Shown: positions 56,901-64,000 of the stretch, one piece after another | Numbering within the stretch: the stretch's first letter is position 1 | How the letters are laid out: every line of letters starts with the position of its first letter | Origin: Sphingobacteriales bacterium | GTDB lineage: Bacteria; Bacteroidota; Bacteroidia; Chitinophagales; UBA2359 | DNA length: 64,000 bases | Direction: 5' to 3' | Assembly: GCA_016718845.1 (NCBI GenBank) | Contig: JADKCK010000108.1 | Location: 1-64,000 of the forward strand | Made by a program: the position numbers and the translations under genes | Notes under the pieces: model-generated | Databases searched by the model: none | What the model was told of the DNA's origin: nothing | What the model saw: only the letters and a program-made list of their open reading frames with translations

Positions 56901-57021
56901 CGAACTAAAAAAAGAAGCCCGCGAAAAATTAGCCAAAATTACCAAAGGCGAAATTGGCACCTCGAAATTGAAAGATGATAGCAAGAAAAAAAGCGATTAT
57001 TTGGAGATGGAAGGAAATTGA
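53902..57021 (+). CDS. Large exported TPR protein (frames interrupted)
   Basis: About 1,040 codons. Signal peptide (MLISIFKYYLTFVFICCFFT, cut before QQTL), then a continuous series of tetratricopeptide repeats (MAYFQLGKIYFEKNAYKDAM, YQLGYTQYQLGKNDDAIKNF, DDAWYQKAVTYVGQEDYDKA, YLAQIAYQQKEYDAAKAL) up to a Lys-rich end. Breaks: two near 54115-54200, one near 55400, and an in-frame TAG at 55501-55503 where Tyr is expected (ALP-Y-FESVEQ). All flanks stay in register. In Bacteroidota a TPR protein of this type often stands directly before a TonB-dependent-receptor-like gene; here that partner (59843-61503) follows, but three nuclease genes lie between them. Likely periplasmic or outer-membrane-associated. 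Confidence 0.8.
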
Positions 57022-57045
57022 TATTTTTTTAATTTCAAACAAATA

Positions 57046-57081
57046 GCAATGTTGTTGATTCTGAGCAAACAACAACATTGC
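57046..57081. other. Perfect 12-bp inverted repeat before the nuclease triplet
   Basis: GCAATGTTGTTG / CAACAACATTGC with a 12-nt loop, 25 nt after the TPR stop and 48 nt before the first nuclease ATG. No T run follows, so it may be a regulatory or attenuator hairpin and not a terminator. Confidence 0.55.
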
Positions 57082-57128
57082 ATAGTTTGTTTATGCCATT
57101 AGTTACTACAAATAAAAAATCCTAACTT

Positions 57129-58039
57129 ATGCTTATAGCCAATCCAATATACGATGTAGTATTTAAATATTTATTGGAAGATTTGGAAATAGCCAAAGGC
57201 TTATTATCCGAAATACTACAAACCGAAATACTACACATTGCCGTAGAACAACAAGAAACAAGCGCCTTTAAAGAAGCATACGGTGGTATACAAATTTTAC
57301 GCATGGATTTTAAAGCCGAAATAAAAACCAATACAGGTAGCAAAAAAATACTTATCGAGTTACAAAAAGGCAAATACTCTTTGGATATTATGCGCTTTCG
57401 TAAATATTTAGGCAACAATTATAGCAAACCCGATGCCGAAAATAAAGAACCCCTGCCCATCACCACCATCTATTTTTTGGGCTTTGAACTAGAAGAAAAA
57501 ATACCGAACAGCGTTATAAAAGTCAACCGACATTATTACGACGGCATAACCAATCAAGAAATTAAGGTGCACAGCAACTTCATCGAACAATTATCGCACG
57601 ATAGCTATGTTATTCAAATAACTAATTTACAACCTAATCTGCAAACACAACTCGAAGAAACTTTATCTATTTTTCAACAAAATACAAAATAAAAGGCAAC
57701 AAAAAAATATTAGCCTATAACCATCCCACCACCAACAAATTACTTAAACGAATGATACGACGATTAAACAAAGCCGTAGAATCAGAAAAAATTAGAGAAC
57801 AAATGGATTTAGAAGACGAATTAGACAAACTCCTCGAAAGCAAAATTAGAGAAGCAGAGCTAATCGCCGAAAAAAACAAAGTACTCGAATCTAAACTCTT
57901 AGAAAAAGACAACATACTTGAAGAGCAAAACAAAGTGCTTGAAAAAAAAGACAACATGCTTGAAGAGCAAAACAAAGTGCTGGAAGAGCAAAAACGTATC
58001 ATCGAAGAGTTACAACAAAAGCTGAAAAATAACCAATAA
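57129..58039 (+). CDS. PD-(D/E)XK nuclease with coiled-coil tail, tandem copy A (one frameshift)
   Basis: About 303 residues. PD-(D/E)XK nuclease family of the PDDEXK_2/Rpn-like group (often annotated as putative transposase). NPIYDVVFKYLLED at the start (Asp9, Lys13), MDFKAEI with Asp60 and ILIELQKG with Glu77, Gln79 and Lys80 give the D-ExQK core; FRKYLGNNY follows. Residues ~215 on (RMIRRLNKAVESEKIREQM) lead to a leucine-zipper coiled coil (LLEKDNILEEQNKVL...). Its tail has the longest heptad set of the three copies. One lost base near 57690 splits the frame. Rpn-type proteins cut DNA and promote recombination; that activity is inferred. Flanking spacer CCAACCTTAAC before the next ATG. Confidence 0.8.
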
Positions 58040-58051
58040 ACCAACCTTAAC

Positions 58052-58919
58052 ATGCTTATAGCCAATCCAATATACGATGTAGTATTTAAATATTTATTGG
58101 AAGATTTGGAAATAGCCAAAGGCTTATTATCCGAAATACTACAAACCGAAATACTACACATTGCCGTAGAACAACAAGAAACAAGCACCTTTAAAGAAAG
58201 CATACGGTAGAGTAAATTTTACGCATGGATTTTAAAGCCGAAATAAAAACCAATACAGGTAGCAAAAAATACTTATCGAGTTACAAAAAGGCAAATACTC
58301 TTTGGATATTATGCGCTTTCGTAAATATTTAGGCAACAATTATAGCAAACCCGATGCCGAAAACAAAGAACCCCTGCCCATCACCACCATCTATTTTTTG
58401 GGCTTTGAACTCGAAGAAAAAATACCGAACAGCGTCATAAAAGTTAATCGACATTACTACGACGGCATCACCAACCAAGAAATTCATGTGCGTAGCACCT
58501 TCATCGAACAATTATCGCACGATAGCTATGTTATTCAAATATCCAATTTACAACCCAACCTTGCAAACACAACTCGAAGAAACCCTTATCTATTTTTCAA
58601 CAAAAATACAAAATAAAAGGCAACAAAAATATTAGCCTATAACCATCCCACCACCAACAAATTACTTAAACGAATGATACGACGATTAAATAAAGCCGTA
58701 GAGTCAGAAAAAATTAGAGAACAAATGGATTTAGAAGACGAATTAGACAAATTGCTCGAAAGTAAAATTAGAGAAGCCGAGCTAATCGCCGAAAAAAACA
58801 AAGTACTCGAATCTAAACTCTTAGAAAAAGACAACATACTTGAAGAGCAAAACAAAGTGCTTGAAGAGCAAAAACGTATCATCGAAGAGTTACAACAAAA
58901 GCTGAAAAATAACCAATAA
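58052..58919 (+). CDS. PD-(D/E)XK nuclease with coiled-coil tail, tandem copy B (frames interrupted)
   Basis: Near-identical to copy A over its length. Compared with A the DNA lacks one base in the homopolymer near 58268 (AAAAAA for AAAAAAA), has an extra A and a two-base loss near 58190-58215, and another indel near 58560. The protein is therefore split into pieces, the longest beginning MDIMRFRKYLGNNYSK. Coiled-coil tail ...EKDNILEEQNKVLEEQKRI, two heptads (42 nt) shorter than copy A. It is preceded by the same CCAACCTTAAC spacer. Catalytic core residues are present where readable. Confidence 0.7.
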
Positions 58920-58931
58920 ACCAACCTTAAC

Positions 58932-59777
58932 ATGCTTATAGCCAATCCAATATACGATGTAGTATTTAAATATTTATTGGAAGATTTGGAAATAGCCAAA
59001 GGCTTACTATCCGAAATACTACAAACCGAAATACTACACATTGCCGTAGAACAACAAGAAACAAGCGCCTTTAAAGAAGCATACGGTGGCATACAAATTT
59101 TACGCATGGATTTTAAGCCGAAATAAAAACCAATACAGGTAGCAAAAAAATACTTATCGAGTTACAAAAAGGTAAATACTCTTTGGATATTATGCGCTTT
59201 CGTAAATATTTAGGCAACAATTATAGCAAACCCGATGCCGAAAATAAAGAACCCCTGCCCATCACCACCATCTATTTTTGGGCTTTGAACTCGAAGAAAA
59301 ATACCGAACAGCGTCATAAAAGTTAACCGACATTACTACGACGGCATCACCAACCAAGAAATTCATGTGCGTAGCACCTTCATCGAACAATTATCGCACG
59401 ATAGCTATGTTATTCAAATATCCAATTTACAACCCAACCTGCAAACACAACTCGAAGAAACTTTATCTATTTTTCAACAAAAATACAAAATAAAAGGCAA
59501 CAAAAAAATATTAGCCTATAACCATCCCACCACCAACAAATTACTTAAACGAATGATACGACGATTAAATAAAGCCGTAGAGTCAGAAAAAATTAGAGAA
59601 CAAATGGATTTAGAAGACGAATTAGACAAATTGCTCGAAAGTAAAATCAGAGAAGCAGAGCTAATCGCCGAAAAAAACAAAGTACTCGAATCTAAACTCT
59701 TAGAAAAAGACAACATGCTTGAAGAGCAAAAACGTATCATCGAAGAGTTGCAGCAAAAGCTGAAAAATAAAGCATAA
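58932..59777 (+). CDS. PD-(D/E)XK nuclease with coiled-coil tail, tandem copy C (frames interrupted)
   Basis: Third copy, with Asp60 region MDF at 59107, the homopolymer losses at about 59115 (AAA to AA), 59275 and 59300. Tail EKDNMLEEQKRIIEELQQKL, one heptad (21 nt) shorter than copy B and three shorter than copy A; the end is KNKA and not KNNQ. The last of the triplet, followed by the receptor-like gene at 59843. The three ATG-to-ATG steps are 923 and 880 bp, and the difference equals one 42-nt tail change plus one indel. Confidence 0.7.
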
Positions 59778-59842
59778 TTCCCTTCAAATATACATAGCAA
59801 AGTACCAATATTTATAATTCATCAACATTTACAACCTATTTC

Positions 59843-61503
59843 ATGACTATAAAACAGCAACTTATTGCACTTATTTTGTTGTGCAGCCCGCTTTTTGTAA
59901 AAGCCCAACAAGACGACAAAGGCACCGTAAAAGGCGAAAACTTTGACGTAGTAAAAGCCTACGAACCCGTACTTGCCGATGCCGTAAAAGTTGACATTAG
60001 CCCCGAACTGCCTTCTTACGACGATTTAGCAAAAAATAAACCCGTATTTAACGACTACTACGTGCCAAGTCGCTTATTGTCGCTTACCTACGAGCCTCCC
60101 GCCCTAAAACCCCTACCCTACGGCGAAGGCAAAGGTAAAACCAAAAATAAAATAACCGACGACCTGCAACACCTTTGGCTCCGGGCAGGCTTCGGCAACC
60201 TTACCACACCCCTCGTTGACCTAAGCATTAGCAGCGGCAAATCCGACAAATTTACCGTAGGCGCAAATGCCTTCTACAACTCGTCGCGCGGCAAACTCGA
60301 TTACCAAGACTTTTCGCGACTCGGAGGTTTGGCTTACGGCAAACTGTTTGTGGGCAAAAATGTACTGGGTTTAAACGCCAGTTTTACACAACACAAACTA
60401 AACTACTATGGCTACAACCATGCCGATACCACCCTTATTATTATCCCCGACTCAATAAAACAACGCTACAACACCATCGGGGCAGGTATAAGCATTGGCA
60501 GCGCCCTCGAAAACGACGCCGAAATAAACTACCAATTGAGCTTAGATTATAAAAACTTTGGCAACCTAGCAAAAGCAGCCGAAAACAATATTAATATCTA
60601 TGGCAACATAGCCAAATCGTTAAACGAAAATTTCGAAATTGGCGCCAATAGCTATTTTTACTATACAAAATTCAAAAAAAATGACTTTGCCTCTAACCTA
60701 ACCGCACTTAATATTACGCCCACACTTACCTACCGCGCCACCTTTGGCGACTTTACCGCCGGAGCCAGCGCATTACTCAACAAAAGCAAATTTTACGCAT
60801 TTCCGTACCTAAATCTACAAGCACACATCATCCCCGAAAAACTTACATTGTATGGTATCTGGAAAAAAGATGTGATAGAAAACGATTATATAGCCTTAGC
60901 TACCGCCAACCCATTTATAGACGACGAACTTGACATCGCCAACTCGTTGCGCCAAGACGCAGCATTGGTATAAAAGGAACAATTGCCAACACCCTTTCGT
61001 TTAACCTAAAAGGATTTCAAACCTTAACTACCCAACAAGCACTATACACCAACAAATTTACCACCCCCGACCGCTTCTCTGTCCTCTACGACTCGCTTAC
61101 CACTGCAACCGGCGGACAACTGGAACTAGGCGTAAAACTATCTACCAAACTAAACGCCACCCTAACAACCACCTACCAAAAATATAAACTAACCAACCAA
61201 ACCAACGCTTGGCACCTACCCAACCTAAAAACCAACTTAACCATCGAGGTGCATCCCATCGAAAAACTACACCTTACCACCGACTTTTTTGTGTTGCAAG
61301 GTATAAAAGCTCGATTAGCAAATGGCTCGGCAACTAATTTAGCCGCAATTATTGACCTAAACCTAGCCGCCAAATACGACATAATCAAAAATTTATCCCT
61401 ATTTGCCAATATTAACAACATTATCGGCAAACAATACGTACAATATTACAACTACCCCAACTACGGCTTTAACGCTTTGGGCGGATTGATACTCAAGTTT
61501 TAA
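59843..61503 (+). CDS. TonB-dependent-receptor-like outer-membrane barrel (frameshifted)
   Basis: About 553 codons. Signal peptide MTIKQQLIALILLCSPLFVK, then VVKAYEPVLADAVKVDISPE, a proline-rich plug-like start (PPALKPLPYGEGKGK) and many amphipathic strands of a beta-barrel (for example RAGFGNLTTPLVDLSISSG, KFTVGANAFYNSS, SLFANINNIIGKQYVQYYNY). It ends in an aromatic/hydrophobic strand (LGGLILKF), as outer-membrane barrels do. No full TonB box or plug domain is recognisable, so it is receptor-like and not a proved TonB receptor. Frame break near 60965 (AALV then GIKGTIANTLSF in the next frame). Probable partner of the TPR protein upstream of the nuclease triplet. Confidence 0.72.
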
Positions 61504-61537
61504 TCACCGAAACCCACCCAACAAACAGTTTGCGCCC

Positions 61538-61621
61538 GCCCCGCTTGACGCGGTAAATGTCTTTTTTGGGGGTGATGATTGGCACTCCCTAATTTGCCAA
61601 GTAGGTGGCACCCCCAAAGCA
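61538..61621 (+). repeat. Two-hairpin dispersed repeat, copy 4
   Basis: GCCCCGCTTGACGCGG, then TGTCTTTTTTGGGGGTGATG, GGCACTCCCTAATTTGCC, GGTGGCACCCCCAAAGC. Fills the space between the barrel gene and mqnD. Most similar to copy 3. Confidence 0.85.
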
Positions 61622-61703
61622 CAGAAAGCCCAATAACACACCCAACAAATCATCACACCAAAATCACAAACACACCTACGTTAATTATAACTTTTAATTA
61701 TAA

Positions 61704-62546
61704 ATGCGCCTAACACTCGGCTTTTCGCCCTGCCCAAACGACACCTTTATCTTTGATGCCCTTATCAATGCCAAACTTGATACATTTGGCATTGATTTTG
61801 CTGTAGTAATTGCCGACGTAGAAGAACTTAACCGCCGCGCCTTCGAAGGCTCGTTAGATATTACCAAACTAAGCTACCACACTCTAGCTTACGTATTATC
61901 CACCTACGAACTACTACACGCCGGAAGCGCCTTAGGCAATAACTGTGGTCCCCTATTAATAGCCAAAAACCACATACCACCCAACCAAATACCAAACTGC
62001 AAAATTGCCATACCCGGCAAATATACCACCGCCAACTTTTTACTATCCGTTGCCTATCCAACCGCAACAAACCGCCACGAAATGCTTTTTTCGGACATTG
62101 AACAAGCCATCTTAGACAACAAAGTAGACGCAGGGCTTATCATCCACGAAAACCGCTTTACCTACCAAAATAAAGGACTAGTAAAACTAATAGACCTAGG
62201 CGAATACTGGGAAACCACAACCGCACTACCCATCCCGCTCGGAGGCATTGCCATACGCCGCAGCTTGCCCCTCCAACTAAAACAAACCATAAATACCCTA
62301 ATTAGGCAAAGCGTTGAGCAAGCCCTACAACACCCCGCCAACACACTACCCTACGTAAGCCAATACGCACAAGCAATGGACACCAACGTAATGATGCAAC
62401 ACATAAATCTCTACGTAAACAACTATTCGGTAGATTTAGGGGAGGTTGGCATAGCTGCCATCGAAAAATTATTTGCCCTTGCACAACAAAAACAACTTAT
62501 CCCCGTTTATACCTCAAACATATTACTACCTATCGTAAAAAGTTAA
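61704..62546 (+). CDS. mqnD: 1,4-dihydroxy-6-naphthoate synthase
   Basis: 280 residues. It converts cyclic dehypoxanthine futalosine to 1,4-dihydroxy-6-naphthoate, a late step in the futalosine route to menaquinone. Periplasmic-binding-protein fold: LGFSPCPNDTFIFDALINA (~5-23) is a signature of MqnD, as is GPLLIAK (~94-100), with His in IIHENRFTYQNKGL (~149-162) and the ending LGEVGIAAIEKLFALA. The presence of this pathway, and not men genes, is known for many Bacteroidota. No other mqn gene in the window. Confidence 0.9.
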   Translation: MRLTLGFSPCPNDTFIFDALINAKLDTFGIDFAVVIADVEELNRRAFEGSLDITKLSYHTLAYVLSTYELLHAGSALGNNCGPLLIAKNHIPPNQIPNCKIAIPGKYTTANFLLSVAYPTATNRHEMLFSDIEQAILDNKVDAGLIIHENRFTYQNKGLVKLIDLGEYWETTTALPIPLGGIAIRRSLPLQLKQTINTLIRQSVEQALQHPANTLPYVSQYAQAMDTNVMMQHINLYVNNYSVDLGEVGIAAIEKLFALAQQKQLIPVYTSNILLPIVKS

Positions 62547-62604
62547 AATTTTGCCTTTTTCCAAAAAAATACAAGGTTTACTTTTAAAATCGGCTTTCAA
62601 TCAC

Positions 62605-62612
62605 TACCTTTG
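62605..62612 (+). promoter_or_regulatory. -7 box (TACCTTTG) for the L,D-transpeptidase gene
   Basis: TACCTTTGCAG, about 105 nt before the start at 62717. A long 5' leader would follow, in which no clear structure is seen. Confidence 0.5.
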
Positions 62613-62716
62613 CAGCAAAATTACCGTATTTGTTCAAATACGCACAAATACAAGCCAACTCTTTTAAATTTCTGATAACCAACCAATAACAATAAAGAAA
62701 AAAACATCGCATACCT

Positions 62717-63507
62717 ATGAAATTGACAGCAAAATCATCGCTAAAATGGGTAGTTGCTACCTTAGTACTATTAGGCTTTTGTGTAACTCCCAGTCAAGCA
62801 AATTTAGCTATTCATCCATCGAGCATAACTCCCTCAAAAACTGCGCTACTACAATTCGAGGATTATATCAGAGATATGTACGCGCAAATGGGCTTAGAGC
62901 AAAAAGGGCTAAGCTTCAACGTTTTTAAGTACGCCGTTTCGGGCTATTACAACATAGATGCCGAAAAACGATTTGCCCCCGGACGAACCAAATTAGCCAT
63001 CTGCGATTTCCGCCAACCATCTAACAAAAAACGCCTTTACATTGTAGATTTGGCAAGCAAACAAGTTATCTTTAACACCTACGTAGCACATGGTAAAAAT
63101 AGCGGCTTAGTATATGCTCAATCTTTTCTAACTCGCCCGAAACCCTACAAAGTAGCCTCGGATTTTATATCACCGAAGAAGTCTACTACGGAGCAAACGG
63201 CTACTCGCTACGCATGGAAGGCTTAGACAGAGGTTATAACGACCGTGCCAAAGAACGAGCTATTGTACTACACGGCGCACCTTATGTGGGCGAATCCTTC
63301 ATCACACAATCGGGCAGAGCAGGTCGTAGCTGGGGCTGTCCAGCAGTACCCCTCGAACTATCACACGAAATTATCGATGCCATGCGCTGGGGCAACTGCC
63401 TATTCATCTACTCCGACGACACCAACTACCTAAACAGCTCGCGATATGTAAACATACAAAAAGCAGCTACCGCTTATATTCAAAGCAATAACGTAAATAT
63501 CAACTAA
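62717..63507 (+). CDS. Murein L,D-transpeptidase catalytic-domain protein (one frameshift)
   Basis: About 263 residues. Signal peptide MKLTAKSSLKWVVATLVLLG (cut near SQA), then a catalytic domain of the YkuD_2 family: LAICDFRQPSNKKRLYIVDL, ERAIVLHGAPYVG with the His, and GRSWGCPAVP with the catalytic Cys. These enzymes make or exchange 3-3 cross-links in peptidoglycan, or bind lipoproteins to it. The first frame stops at 63226 and the second is in use from about 63150; in the overlap TLQSSLGFYITEEVYYG restores the sequence. One indel near 63150 is enough. Active residues intact. Confidence 0.85.
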
Positions 63508-63528
63508 ACCAGTTGTGTCCATCAATAC

Positions 63529-63572
63529 AAAACTCACTTCTGCTATTTTGGCACGAAGTGAGTTTTTTTTTT
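63529..63572 (+). terminator. Terminator of the L,D-transpeptidase gene
   Basis: AAAACTCACTTC / GAAGTGAGTTTT with a loop and a long T run (10 T), about 20 nt after the stop. Confidence 0.85.
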
Positions 63573-63708
63573 GTCAAAATGGCTCGTTCACTAACTATTT
63601 GGCACAATAAAATACAATGGTATTATTATTGCACAATCTATTGTAAGCAAAAGTGTTTAAAACACAAAAACAAACACTTTTTTTAAATTACCCCAAATAT
63701 TATAAATA

Positions 63709-63987
63709 ATGGCTTCAAAAACATTAAAAAAATTACTCTTCACTAGTATTGGCATTGCCTCAATAACCATCGAGAAAATTCAGAAAACAACCCAAAAGTT
63801 TATCAAACAAGAAAAAATCTCGGAAACCGACGGCAAACAAATAGTGGATAACTTTGTGCAACACATCGAGGTAAAAAAACAAAGTTTTAAACAAGAAATA
63901 GACAAACTAAACCACTTGTTTGACGACAAACTATTACCTAACCCAAACGATATATTCATCGAAAGTAAAGACACCATACTGTTTTAA
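63709..63987 (+). CDS. Phasin-like small helical protein
   Basis: 92 residues, no signal peptide. The N-terminal KTLKKLLFTSIGIASITIEK (~4-23) is hydrophobic and amphipathic, then a charged helix with ISETDGKQIVDNFVQHIEVK. It resembles small phasin-like proteins (coiled, granule-associated; GKISxxEGKKIVDD pattern) seen in Bacteroidota, though the function is not known here. Ends 13 nt before the window end. No operon partner inside the window. Confidence 0.6.
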   Translation: MASKTLKKLLFTSIGIASITIEKIQKTTQKFIKQEKISETDGKQIVDNFVQHIEVKKQSFKQEIDKLNHLFDDKLLPNPNDIFIESKDTILF

Positions 63988-64000
63988 ACAACAAAAAAGT

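Noticed and set aside
58052..59777. Programmed frameshifting in nuclease copies B and C
   Set aside because: The shifts are in different homopolymers of each copy and the same kind of indel hits dnaG and rpsT, so errors or decay fit better.

Overview
The window looks like a chromosomal piece of a Bacteroidota genome, probably near Saprospiria/Chitinophagia. The evidence is AT-rich DNA with TAnnTTTG-type -7 promoter boxes in front of many genes, secreted proteins ending in type IX secretion (T9SS) C-terminal sorting domains, GldM-like proteins, the futalosine menaquinone gene mqnD, many lipoproteins, and repeat-rich exported proteins (CUB, FN3, FG-GAP, PKD, LamG). No phage, plasmid replication, IS transposase, rRNA or CRISPR array is visible. 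Many genes are split by one-base indels, mostly in homopolymers. Because essential genes (dnaG, rpsT) are hit too, most of these breaks are probably sequencing errors, and the coordinates given span the whole reconstructed gene.

Layout. 1-1.4 kb: tail of a type ISP restriction-modification gene and a broken conserved hypothetical. 1.5-11.5 kb, mostly minus strand: a giant T9SS-exported amidase with CUB/LamG/FN3 domains, a 14-repeat FG-GAP protein, a WD40 protein and a small asparaginase. 11.6-15.9 kb: small lipoprotein, dtd, a Spy-like periplasmic protein, a 2-oxoacid dehydrogenase E2 and an SDR. 16-22.7 kb, accessory: a TPR-CHAT protease-like gene divergent from a Cys-rich secreted protein, an 8-bp satellite array abutting a Baeyer-Villiger-type flavin monooxygenase, and a pentameric ligand-gated ion channel homologue. 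23-31.6 kb: zinc-ribbon remnant, oligopeptidase B, two tandem GldM-like paralogues, a PKD adhesin-like protein, a PLP decarboxylase, a truncated Uma2 nuclease and a WG-repeat lipoprotein. 31.7-43.8 kb: a GATase-like exported protein, a phosphodiesterase with LamG/PKD, a lipase, galE, a CDF metal transporter pair flanked by inverted copies of a structured repeat, a UDP-GlcNAc-epimerase-like gene, a beta-helix lipoprotein and rlmB. 44.8-52.2 kb, minus strand: rfbB, UDP-xylose synthase, ugd, a DegT aminotransferase, dnaG and rpsT. 52.6-64 kb: MscS, tRNA-Leu(GAG), a large TPR protein and a TonB-receptor-like barrel with three tandem PD-(D/E)XK nuclease genes between them, mqnD, an L,D-transpeptidase and a phasin-like protein.

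How genes work together: ugd, the UDP-xylose synthase, the aminotransferase, rfbB, galE and the WbpP-like epimerase supply activated sugars for a surface polysaccharide, but no glycosyltransferase lies in the window. The T9SS substrates and GldM-like proteins fit a cell that exports large adhesive and degradative proteins. The most unusual items are the nuclease triplet whose coiled-coil tails differ in whole heptads, a four-copy two-hairpin intergenic repeat, the 8-bp array at the monooxygenase start codon, and the ion-channel homologue.
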